From JAHDHW01 sp964551455 (GTDB lineage: Bacteria; Bacteroidota; Bacteroidia; Chitinophagales; Saprospiraceae), in the NCBI GenBank assembly GCA_964551455.1, contig CAZKDA010000273.1, positions 1 to 5,530 of the forward strand: a stretch of DNA of 5,530 nucleotides, written 5' to 3'. Made by a program: the position numbers and the translations under genes. A model generated the notes under the pieces. The model saw nothing but the letters and a program-made list of their open reading frames with translations. It was not told the origin of the DNA and did not search any database. This document shows positions 1 to 4,724 of this stretch, in pieces (position 1 is the stretch's first letter; every line of letters starts with the position of its first letter).

Positions 1-459
1 CTGGCTGGCAATCTGGTCGATTTGTCTTCCTATAGAGGCAAAGCGCTGCTGATCGTCAATACGGCTTCTCGTTGTGGATTTACGCCCCAGTTGAAAGATA
101 TGGAAAAGTTGTACAGGGATTACAAAGACAAGGGTTTTGAAATACTGGCTTTTCCATCGAACGATTTTGGTAAACAGGAACCCCTCGAAGGCGAAGCGAT
201 CCAGGAATTTTGCCGGTCGGAATACGAAGTCAGCTTCCCGGTTTTCGAAAAAGTGCATGTTAAAGGTAGCAAAGCCTGTAGGCTTTACCAATTTCTCTCC
301 AGCAAAAATCTCAACGGCCGGTTCAACTCCGTACCCAAGTGGAATTTTCACAAATACCTGGTTGACAAAGACGGCATGCTGGTGAATTACTACTTTTCCT
401 TCACCAACCCGAACAGCAAAAAGATTCGGGGCGCTATTGAAGGGTTGCTTAGAAAATGA
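1..459 (+). CDS. Glutathione peroxidase family thiol peroxidase (5' end missing)
   Basis: Reduces hydrogen peroxide or organic hydroperoxides. The reading frame is open from base 1 (LAGNLVDLSSYRGK...), so the true start lies outside the window; the TTG at 22 is only an internal codon. Counting from that TTG as residue 1, the family signature NTASRCGFTPQ places the peroxidatic Cys at 18 (Cys, not selenocysteine), the active-site Gln is 52 in GKQEP, and Trp107-Asn108 complete the tetrad in KWNF. A second Cys at 64 (EFC) is where the resolving Cys of thioredoxin-dependent 2-Cys members sits, so the likely reductant is thioredoxin rather than glutathione (inference). The usual FPCNQFG reads FPSNDFG here, a loss of a commonly conserved Cys and Gln outside the tetrad. 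The visible 152 residues lack only about 15-25 family residues plus any signal peptide. The stop is TGA at 457-459; no terminator is seen. Confidence 0.93.
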   Translation: MAGNLVDLSSYRGKALLIVNTASRCGFTPQLKDMEKLYRDYKDKGFEILAFPSNDFGKQEPLEGEAIQEFCRSEYEVSFPVFEKVHVKGSKACRLYQFLSSKNLNGRFNSVPKWNFHKYLVDKDGMLVNYYFSFTNPNSKKIRGAIEGLLRK

Positions 460-481
460 AGGTTGTTGATTTGGGAAGTTA

Positions 482-505
482 CTAAGTTGCTAATTTGCTA
501 ATTTG
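482..505. repeat. Three tandem 8-bp units CTAAKTTG
   Basis: CTAAGTTG (482-489), CTAATTTG (490-497) and CTAATTTG (498-505) lie head to tail in the peroxidase-bshB1 gap. It is a short microsatellite-like tract with the same 8-bp period as the larger ACATYACC array 125 bp downstream. Confidence 0.75.
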
Positions 506-543
506 TAAAACACCAAATAACCACAATACCACATCGGAGCGAA

Positions 544-569
544 TCCCGCTTTTTCTCGAAAAAGCGGGA
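544..569. repeat. Perfect 11-bp-stem hairpin, copy 1 of an interspersed palindrome
   Basis: TCCCGCTTTTT (544-554), loop CTCG, then AAAAAGCGGGA (559-569): a perfect 11-bp stem with a 4-nt loop. The same arms recur at 1609-1634 with loop CTCC, so this is a dispersed intergenic element and not a one-off fold. It could fold in RNA from either strand. It lies 84 bp after the peroxidase stop and has no downstream T run beyond its own arm, so a dedicated terminator role is uncertain. Confidence 0.8.
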
Positions 570-635
570 CGATGAAATCGGGAATACCACATCGTAGCGA
601 AGCGAAGATCCCGATGAAATCGGGAATACCACATC
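570..635. repeat. 24-bp direct repeat, two copies 42 bp apart
   Basis: An identical 24-bp sequence beginning CGATGAAATCGGG and ending ACCACATC occurs at 570-593 and 612-635. The second copy overlaps a small hairpin, TCCCGAT (609-615), loop GAA, ATCGGGA (619-625), and runs directly into the ACATYACC array. The gap therefore looks like a nest of duplications. Confidence 0.8.
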
Positions 636-686
636 ACCACATCACCACATCACCACATTACCACATCACCACATTACCACATCACC
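631..686. repeat. Seven tandem 8-bp units ACATYACC just upstream of bshB1
   Basis: Units start at 631, 639, 647, 655, 663, 671 and 679. Five read ACATCACC and two (655, 671) read ACATTACC. The array ends 13 bp before the bshB1 ATG at 700, so it occupies the 5' untranslated or core promoter region. No Shine-Dalgarno sequence or Bacteroidota promoter boxes are recognisable inside it. Copy number in such arrays can change by replication slippage, but nothing here shows that it does. Confidence 0.88.
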
Positions 687-699
687 AAATCAATCCACT

Positions 700-1419
700 A
701 TGAAACTCGATATTCTCGCCATCGGCGTTCATCCTGACGATGTAGAGCTGAGTTGCAGCGGCACATTGCTCAAAGCCATCAGCGCCGGCAAAAAAGTGGG
801 CATCCTGGATCTGACCCGCGGCGAGTTGGGCACCCGCGGCAATGCCGCCATCCGCGAAAAAGAAGCTGCTGAAGCTGCCAAACTAATGGGCGCCCTGGTT
901 CGGGAAAATACGGACATGCCCGACGGCTTTTTCCGCCACAACCGGAAGAACATCCTGAAGATCGTGCGAATTATCCGAAAATATCAGCCGGAGATCGTCC
1001 TGGCCAATGCGCTCGACGACCGCCATCCCGACCACGGCAGGGCTGCAAAATTGAGCTCCGACGCATGCTTCACGGCTGGCCTCGCGAAAGTCGAAACCCA
1101 CGATGACCAAAATGCCACACAGGAACGCTGGCGCCCCAAAGCGGTGTATCACTACATCCAGGATCATCACCTCCAGCCCGATTTTATCATCGATATTACG
1201 CCGTATATGGATAAAAAAATGGAACTGATCCTGACCTTCAAATCACAGGTTTACAACCCGGAATCTAAAGAACAGGAATCGCCCATTTCCAGCCTCAATT
1301 TCCTGGAGAGCATCAAAGCAAAAAACCGCGTTTTCGGTCGCCCGGCAGGCGTGGATTTTGCCGAAGGATTCAATGTGGAGCGTACTATTGGCGTGAATGA
1401 TCTGTTCGATTTGTTTTAG
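700..1419 (+). CDS. bshB1: Bacillithiol biosynthesis deacetylase BshB1
   Basis: Zinc-dependent deacetylase of the PIG-L/LmbE family. In bacillithiol synthesis it removes the acetyl group from N-acetylglucosaminyl-malate to give glucosaminyl-malate, the step between BshA and BshC, in the cytoplasm. Seen: the N-terminal metal-binding motif HPDD at residues 11-14 (His11 and Asp14 as ligands, Asp13 as likely general base), DLTRGELGTRG at 37-47, and the second metal motif DDRHPDHG at 106-113 with His109 and His112. The motif HYIQ and the C-terminal stretch GVDFAEGF, followed by a close in LFDLF, match the BshB1 subfamily rather than general LmbE proteins. At 239 residues it has normal length and looks intact. 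The ATG at 700 starts the family's usual MKLDILA; no Shine-Dalgarno sequence precedes it, as is usual in Bacteroidota. The 5' flank is the 8-bp repeat array. Neighbouring genes are not other bsh genes. Confidence 0.95.
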   Translation: MKLDILAIGVHPDDVELSCSGTLLKAISAGKKVGILDLTRGELGTRGNAAIREKEAAEAAKLMGALVRENTDMPDGFFRHNRKNILKIVRIIRKYQPEIVLANALDDRHPDHGRAAKLSSDACFTAGLAKVETHDDQNATQERWRPKAVYHYIQDHHLQPDFIIDITPYMDKKMELILTFKSQVYNPESKEQESPISSLNFLESIKAKNRVFGRPAGVDFAEGFNVERTIGVNDLFDLF

Positions 1420-1455
1420 ATTATGTTTCGTGGTTCGTAGTTTGGGGTTTGTAAC

Positions 1456-1491
1456 CGCAAGGTACGCAAAGGATTCGCAAGGGTCGCAAGG
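1456..1491. repeat. Four degenerate CGCAARG units
   Basis: CGCAAGG (1456), CGCAAAGG (1465), CGCAAGGG (1476) and CGCAAGG (1485) are spaced 9, 11 and 9 bp apart, starting 37 bp after the bshB1 stop. This is degenerate low-complexity intergenic sequence of unknown function. Confidence 0.65.
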
Positions 1492-1518
1492 TTTGGAAAA
1501 TGTGGAGTTTTTATGGTA

Positions 1519-1533
1519 ATGTGGTATTGTGGT
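1519..1533 (-). repeat. Inverted copy of the 15-mer at 520-534
   Basis: ATGTGGTATTGTGGT at 1519-1533 is the exact reverse complement of ACCACAATACCACAT at 520-534. The two lie on opposite sides of bshB1. The word belongs to the same ACCACAT-rich family as the array at 631-686, so the family is present in both orientations. Confidence 0.7.
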
Positions 1534-1573
1534 CAATAACCTATAGCTTTTAACTCATAACTCTTGAATTCTG

Positions 1574-1670
1574 TCTGATATCTATCGTCTGAAGTCCCGA
1601 CTGTGTCGTCCCGCTTTTTCTCCAAAAAGCGGGATTCGATCTGAAATCTATAATCTAGCTTCTGAAATCT
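1574..1670. repeat. Dispersed TCTGAWATCT words upstream of the membrane protein gene
   Basis: TCTGATATCT (1574-1583), TCTGAAATCT (1640-1649) and TCTGAAATCT (1661-1670), plus a partial TCTGAAGTC (1589-1597), surround the hairpin at 1609-1634. Together they fill the last 110 bp before the ATG at 1684, leaving no obvious promoter. Confidence 0.55.
1609..1634. repeat. Perfect 11-bp-stem hairpin, copy 2 of an interspersed palindrome
   Basis: TCCCGCTTTTT (1609-1619), loop CTCC, AAAAAGCGGGA (1624-1634). The arms are identical to copy 1 at 544-569; only the last loop base differs (G to C), the kind of variation expected if selection or copying acts on the stem. Confidence 0.8.
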
Positions 1671-1683
1671 GACTCTTTACAAC

Positions 1684-2400
1684 ATGGAAGAATTTCAATG
1701 GCGTAAGTTGTGTTTCCAGTTTGGCGTTTTTGGCTCGTTGCAATTTTTGATCTTTACCACGCTGGCGATGATCATCTATCCCGGCGGCACGATCCATCAC
1801 CCTGAACTGGATCGTTACGATTTTTTGTACAATTACTTCAGCGATCTGGGCAGGACCCGTGCTTTCGATGGCGCATCAAACTGGATATCGCAGCAGATTT
1901 TCAGCGTTTCACTGACCGTTTCGGGGATTTGCCTCATCCTGTTCTTTGTAGGGCTGCCGGTGCTTTTCCGCAAGAATGGCGCAAAGCTGCTGATCCTTTT
2001 CGCAGCCATATCCGGGATCATCGCGGGGATCTGTTACATCGGCATCGCCAATGCTCCCTGGAATATCGACATCCGCCTGCACCACCGATGGGTGTATCGC
2101 GGGTTTATCTCCTTCCTGGTCATGTGCATTTTTTACAGCCTGGCGATTTTGGTTGAAAAAAACTATCCCAGGCGCTACGCCAGGGCATTCGGCATTTTCG
2201 CGGTGATCCTTTTCGTCCAGATCGTCATCATGATCTTCGGGCCGAGAGCTTATCGCTCCAATGACGGGCTGTTCATTCAGGCTGTTGCACAAAAGATCGT
2301 TGTATATTCGGAGATCCTCGTGATGCTGTACCAGGCTTACGGAGCCTTGCACCTTTTGAATCTGCGGAAAGCAACAATCCATCCGGAAGATGACGCATGA
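1684..2400 (+). CDS. DUF998-like six-helix integral membrane protein
   Basis: Function unknown; an inner-membrane protein. Hydrophobic segments fall at about residues 11-32, 73-95, 102-123, 137-157, 167-187 and 200-224, consistent with six helices. The loop after helix 1 carries YPGGT (32-36) and NYFSDLGRT (50-58), resembling the conserved loop of DUF998-type membrane proteins; NAPWNIDIRLHH (123-134) after helix 3 resembles their second conserved loop with its Asp and His. No signal peptide beyond helix 1 and no catalytic motif that can be named. The family assignment is from memory of these motifs. The ATG at 1684 opens the frame 10 residues before helix 1. The last 11 bp overlap the start of the methyltransferase gene, so the two are almost certainly cotranscribed and probably translationally coupled. 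G+C content and codon use match bshB1. Confidence 0.8.
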   Translation: MEEFQWRKLCFQFGVFGSLQFLIFTTLAMIIYPGGTIHHPELDRYDFLYNYFSDLGRTRAFDGASNWISQQIFSVSLTVSGICLILFFVGLPVLFRKNGAKLLILFAAISGIIAGICYIGIANAPWNIDIRLHHRWVYRGFISFLVMCIFYSLAILVEKNYPRRYARAFGIFAVILFVQIVIMIFGPRAYRSNDGLFIQAVAQKIVVYSEILVMLYQAYGALHLLNLRKATIHPEDDA

Positions 2401-2917
2401 AGAAGCTGTACAATTAATAAAAAAGGGCATAAAGCCCAAGGCCGGAACCTGGCTGGATCTCGGCGCCGGCAGCGGGACCTTTACGCTGGCATTGGCGGAA
2501 CTGCTGCCTTCGGGAAGCCGCATTTATGCCATCGACAAAGACCGCAGCGTATTGGAAATCCCCGAAAGCTTTGCTTCGAATGAGATCATCGCTATCCGCA
2601 GCGATTTTGAAAACCTTCCCGAAATTCCTTTGTTCGATGGCATACTCATGGCCAATGCCCTGCATTACGTTCCCTCGCCACTTCCGTTCCTGCAAAAGCT
2701 GTTGAAAAACCTCAGACCCGGCGGCGCCTTCATCCTCATAGAATACGACCTGCTCCAAAGCAACCCCTGGGTGCCTTACCCGATCCCATTCCAACAATGG
2801 CAGGAGCTTTCATCCAAAGCAGGCCTGTCGGAGCCGCATATCTTCAATGAAAAGTTTTCCCGCTACAACCGGTCGCGGATGTATGCGGCGGCTGGGGTAT
2901 TGGAAAACAGAACCTAA
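2390..2917 (+). CDS. Class I SAM-dependent methyltransferase
   Basis: Transfers a methyl group from S-adenosylmethionine to an unknown substrate; cytoplasmic. Seen: SAM-binding motif I LDLGAGSGTFT at residues 22-32, the acidic residue after strand 2 in IYAIDKD (45-51, Asp49), Asp72 in RSDFE, and motif II/IV FDGILMANALHYV (82-94), followed by the LRPGG turn near 110. The tail NPWVPYPIP...SRYNRSRMYAA is typical of a short methyltransferase family (about 175-200 residues), so the protein looks complete. The ATG at 2390 lies inside the upstream membrane protein gene (11-bp overlap), suggesting a shared mRNA and perhaps a membrane-linked substrate (inference). The last 28 codons and stop recur exactly at 4847-4934. 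The final residues VLENRT extend just past the family's usual end and come from the part of the repeat shared with the third copy at 3755. Confidence 0.9.
   Translation: MTHEEAVQLIKKGIKPKAGTWLDLGAGSGTFTLALAELLPSGSRIYAIDKDRSVLEIPESFASNEIIAIRSDFENLPEIPLFDGILMANALHYVPSPLPFLQKLLKNLRPGGAFILIEYDLLQSNPWVPYPIPFQQWQELSSKAGLSEPHIFNEKFSRYNRSRMYAAAGVLENRT
2830..2917 (+). repeat. 88-bp direct repeat, left copy (3' end of methyltransferase gene)
   Basis: Base-for-base identical to 4847-4934 (offset 2017 bp) by manual alignment. It covers the last base of codon 147, codons 148-175 and the TAA stop. Identity stops exactly after the stop: 2918 is C while the matching base 4935 is A. This copy is in the functional gene, so it resembles the gene-restoring half-site left when an element integrates into the 3' end of a gene. 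Confidence 0.95.
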
Positions 2918-2936
2918 CGTTGGAATTAATGTTATT

Positions 2937-2994
2937 GCCGTCATTCTTCCGCTTCGCTACGGAACGGCGGCAGCACCGGCCACTGACTTCGTCC
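2937..2994. other. G+C-rich structured tract at the left edge of the island
   Basis: This 58-bp tract is about two thirds G+C by hand count, lying between the methyltransferase stop and the A+T-rich antitoxin leader. It can fold as GCCG (2937-2940) with CGGC (2965-2968) and TTCCG (2947-2951) with CGGAA (2960-2964), leaving a bulge on the left arm and an 8-nt loop. No T run follows, so it is not a standard terminator. The composition change to A+T-rich DNA occurs near 2995-3007, not at the end of the 88-bp repeat. Confidence 0.4.
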
Positions 2995-3079
2995 ATTGCT
3001 ATACGCCTAAAACAAAAACGAACCAAAAATTGAGAAAAGCTGTATATTGGATTAGAAATTAAATAGATAAACGAAGGTT

Positions 3080-3286
3080 ATGACAATTCAGAGAAAAGGT
3101 GATGAACTTATAATCAAATTGCCTAAAAATATAGACTTGGAAGGCCTCCAAAGATTGATTGATTATATCGAGTATAATCAACTGACCGTCAAAAGCGTAG
3201 CCAAACAAGAAGCAGTTGACAAATTGAGCTCAGAAACCAATAAAAGTTGGTGGGAGAAGAATAAAGACAGACTATTGGGAGAATGA
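3080..3286 (+). CDS. Antitoxin of a PIN-type toxin-antitoxin pair
   Basis: A 68-residue protein that should bind and neutralise the PIN ribonuclease encoded next to it and probably repress the operon. The order small gene then PIN gene with a 4-bp ATGA overlap (3283-3286) is the standard arrangement. The N-terminal part (TIQRKGDELIIKLPKN, residues 2-17) is beta-strand-like; IDLEGLQRLIDYIEYNQL (18-35) is a helix; the acidic/basic C-terminal tail with SWWEKNKDRLLGE is the likely toxin-wrapping segment. The sequence resembles short antitoxins found beside PIN toxins in Bacteroidota, but I cannot assign it to a classical fold such as AbrB or RHH by eye. A GAAGG at 3073-3077 sits only 2 bp before the ATG, too close for a normal ribosome binding site. 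The 162-bp upstream gap should hold the promoter; no clear boxes are visible. The gene is A+T-rich, unlike the methyltransferase gene before it. Confidence 0.8.
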   Translation: MTIQRKGDELIIKLPKNIDLEGLQRLIDYIEYNQLTVKSVAKQEAVDKLSSETNKSWWEKNKDRLLGE

Positions 3287-3735
3287 AGCTGATTGTTGAC
3301 ACCAACATCGTTTTCAGTTCAATCTTGAATACTGATAGTAAAATTGGAGATTTGTTGCTGAATTCTGATGACCAATTTGAATTCTATTCAGTATCTTACC
3401 TTAAAGATGAGTTTGAGAATCACAAAGCCAAATTAAGCCAAATATCAAATCTCTCTCTTGAAGAAATAGATCAAATTAAGACTCAAATATTTGCCAAGAT
3501 TCAGTTCATTTCTGAGGACTTGATCCCTTTTGAATTTTGGAGAAAAGCTGTTGATTATGTACGCGAAGTAGATATGGATGATATAGCTTTTGTTGCTTTG
3601 AGTCTTTTCATGGATAAAACTCTAATTTGGACAGGAGATGTTAAGCTTCGCAAAGGAGTTATAAGTAAAGGATTTGAAGAAATAATTGGAACAGCAGAAG
3701 TTCTAAAACTGAGAAAAAAACTGGAACAAAATTAA
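3283..3735 (+). CDS. PIN-domain ribonuclease toxin
   Basis: A metal-dependent endoribonuclease of the PIN superfamily, presumably a VapC-like toxin that cleaves cellular RNA when the antitoxin is lost; the RNA target cannot be read from the sequence. Seen over 150 residues: VDTNIVFSSIL at 5-15 with catalytic Asp6 and Asn8; Glu43 in YLKDEF as the second acidic residue; DMDDIAF at 97-103 supplying the third (Asp97/Asp99/Asp100); and WTGDVKLRKG at 116-125 with Asp119 as the fourth. All four acidic positions are present, so the enzyme should be active. The start ATG overlaps the antitoxin stop by 4 bp, favouring coupled translation. The gene is about one third G+C. It is followed by a small hairpin, CAACATC (3745-3751), loop GGA, GGTGTTG (3755-3761), whose right arm begins the diverged repeat at 3755. 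Confidence 0.92.
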   Translation: MKLIVDTNIVFSSILNTDSKIGDLLLNSDDQFEFYSVSYLKDEFENHKAKLSQISNLSLEEIDQIKTQIFAKIQFISEDLIPFEFWRKAVDYVREVDMDDIAFVALSLFMDKTLIWTGDVKLRKGVISKGFEEIIGTAEVLKLRKKLEQN

Positions 3736-3754
3736 TTCTGCGTTCAACATCGGA

Positions 3755-3847
3755 GGTGTTGGAAAACAAAGACTAATGCTCACATCGATATACAATTTGT
3801 AGCCTGACACTTCCAAAACTTTTTTAAATCAGCTTTGGCATAGAACC
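3755..3847. repeat. Diverged third copy of the methyltransferase-end/downstream repeat
   Basis: Aligns colinearly with 4913-5006 with a single 1-bp gap: about 71 of 94 columns match by hand count (76%). It starts with GGTGTTGGAAAAC, matching GGTATTGGAAAAC in the methyltransferase tail (both 88-bp copies), and its best block is GTAGCCTGACACTTCC against GTAGCCTAACACTTCC. It separates the PIN module from the MNT/HEPN module. The homology spans both the last 22 bp of the methyltransferase gene copy and 72 bp beyond it, so this is an older version of the same junction. Confidence 0.75.
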
Positions 3848-3856
3848 TTTGCGATT

Positions 3857-3944
3857 GTTGAAGCTTGTAGCTTCAACGCGATACGTTAAAGCTGAAAGCT
3901 TCGAGGTATATAGGCGTATGCAGTTGAAGCACCATGCTTCAACT
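3857..3944. repeat. Two hairpins with identical GTTGAAGC/GCTTCAAC arms
   Basis: Hairpin 1: GTTGAAGC (3857-3864), loop TTGTA, GCTTCAAC (3870-3877). Hairpin 2: GTTGAAGC (3923-3930), loop ACCAT, GCTTCAAC (3936-3943), extended to 9 bp by A3922 and T3944. Arms are identical, loops differ, and a smaller hairpin, AAGCT (3889-3893), loop GAA, AGCTT (3897-3901), lies between them. The arrangement resembles paired REP-like palindromes of intergenic DNA. No T run follows either. Confidence 0.75.
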
Positions 3945-4017
3945 ATCTGATGGGGTCATTGAAAAAAATGGCAAAGGCTATAAAGATTTTGTAAATTTGG
4001 CTGGAATCAGATATTGA
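3934..4017 (+). pseudogene. Possible C-terminal remnant of an unknown gene
   Basis: A frame of 27 residues (from the ATG in the second hairpin) reads MLQLSDGVIEKNGKGYKDF and ends in VNLAGIRY before a TGA at 4015. The glycine/lysine-rich, protein-like composition suggests the tail of a displaced coding sequence, but it is far too short to assign. It could equally be a chance frame in the leader of the MNT gene. Confidence 0.2.
3992..3999 (+). promoter_or_regulatory. Candidate Bacteroidota -7 promoter box for the MNT/HEPN operon
   Basis: TAAATTTG matches the Bacteroidota -7 consensus TAnnTTTG exactly and ends 24 bp before the MNT ATG. No TTG/TTTG -33 box is found at the usual distance of about 19-21 bp, so the call rests on the -7 box and position alone. 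Confidence 0.35.
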
Positions 4018-4023
4018 ATAAAA

Positions 4024-4326
4024 ATGAATATTCCACAATTAGTTAAGAAGGAGGTTAATCAAATTGTTCCTAAGTCAGAGGTAATCCTTTTCGGATCAAG
4101 AGCCAGAAACGATTTTCGTTCTGATTCTGACTGGGATTTTTTGATATTGTTGGACGTTCCTCAATTAGACAAAAAAACAAAAAATGAGATTTGGGACCGA
4201 CTCTATGAAATAGAACTTAAAACTGATTCAGTGATAAGTAGCATTATTCATACTCAATCAGAATGGAAGAAAAGGTCAGTAACTCCAATTTATCAAATTA
4301 TTGAAGAAGAAGGAATTGCTGCATGA
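4024..4326 (+). CDS. MNT-type minimal nucleotidyltransferase (antitoxin MntA-like)
   Basis: A 100-residue nucleotidyltransferase of the Pol beta superfamily. In MNT/HEPN modules this partner acts as the antitoxin, in studied cases by attaching AMP to a tyrosine of the HEPN toxin. Seen: the signature GSRAR at residues 24-28, then Asp36 and Asp38 with exact GS-x10-DxD spacing (FRSDSDWDFLIL), and Asp68 in KTDSVISSI as a candidate third acidic residue. The active site is therefore intact, which fits an enzymatic antitoxin. Its stop overlaps the HEPN gene start by 4 bp (ATGA, 4323-4326). The ATG at 4024 gives the usual family N-terminus (a helix before the IxLFGSR strand). A candidate -7 box lies 24 bp upstream. 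The gene is A+T-rich like its partner. The fold class is confident; activity on the HEPN protein is inferred from context. Confidence 0.9.
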   Translation: MNIPQLVKKEVNQIVPKSEVILFGSRARNDFRSDSDWDFLILLDVPQLDKKTKNEIWDRLYEIELKTDSVISSIIHTQSEWKKRSVTPIYQIIEEEGIAA

Positions 4327-4724
4327 GTTATTCAAAAGAGGAATTGATTAAATACCGGCTTGAACGTGCCAAGGAAGCTTTTGAAGATGGAGAAATTTTA
4401 GCAAATAATTCAAGATGGAATTCGGCTGCGAACAGAATGTATTATGCTTGTTTTTACATCGTATCTGCATATTTGGCAAAACGTGATTTGAAAGCTACGA
4501 CCCATTCCGGTTTAAAAGCAACTTTCAATCAGGAATTAGTAAAAAAAGGAAAAGTTGATAGAGAGGACGGAAAACTTTTCAATAAATTATTTGGGATCAG
4601 GCAAGAAGCAGATTACGAAGATTTTTCCGAAGTTGAAGAAGGCGACCTAAAACCATTAATTCCCAGGATCAAGAATTTAATTGAAGAAATCGAATCAATT
4701 ATCAACGAAGAAAACGACCGCTAA
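4323..4724 (+). CDS. HEPN-domain protein (toxin partner of the MNT protein)
   Basis: A 133-residue, all-helical HEPN protein of the PF05168-like kind, expected to be the ribonuclease toxin of the MNT/HEPN pair. Seen: the conserved helix NSAANRMYYACFYIVSAYL (residues 33-51), THSGLKATF (60-68), and RQEADYEDF (93-101), which match the family's AxNRxYYAxF, HSG and RxxADYxDF blocks. The tyrosine in the last block is a plausible site for nucleotide addition by MNT (inference). The classic HEPN RNase motif Rx4-6H is not obvious: the only fit is Arg54 to His61 (RDLKATTH), in a position where related proteins as I recall them do not keep Arg. RNase activity is therefore likely by context but not shown. 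Length and ends look complete. The ATG overlaps the MNT stop. The 122-bp tail before the 88-bp repeat has no supported gene. Confidence 0.88.
   Translation: MSYSKEELIKYRLERAKEAFEDGEILANNSRWNSAANRMYYACFYIVSAYLAKRDLKATTHSGLKATFNQELVKKGKVDREDGKLFNKLFGIRQEADYEDFSEVEEGDLKPLIPRIKNLIEEIESIINEENDR

Noticed and set aside
631..686. CRISPR array
   Set aside because: The units are 8 bp and contiguous, with no spacers and no cas genes.
1909..2523. Long minus-strand frame of 204 codons under the membrane protein and methyltransferase genes
   Set aside because: It is a G+C-driven shadow of two well-supported plus-strand genes, and its translation has no recognisable domain.
2912..2924. Integron attC site at the end of the methyltransferase gene (ACCTAAC fits RYYYAAC)
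   Set aside because: No matching GTTRRRY with the required stem partner was found downstream, nor at the other junctions, and no integron integrase is present.
2844..3026. Minus-strand 60-codon frame across the left repeat
   Set aside because: It is the antisense of the methyltransferase 3' end plus the G+C-rich tract, with no homologous or coding-like features of its own.
3043..3050. Bacteroidota -7 box (TATATTGG) for the PIN operon
   Set aside because: It has a mismatch to TAnnTTTG, and the only nearby TTG (3030-3032) is about 10 bp upstream, not about 19-21.
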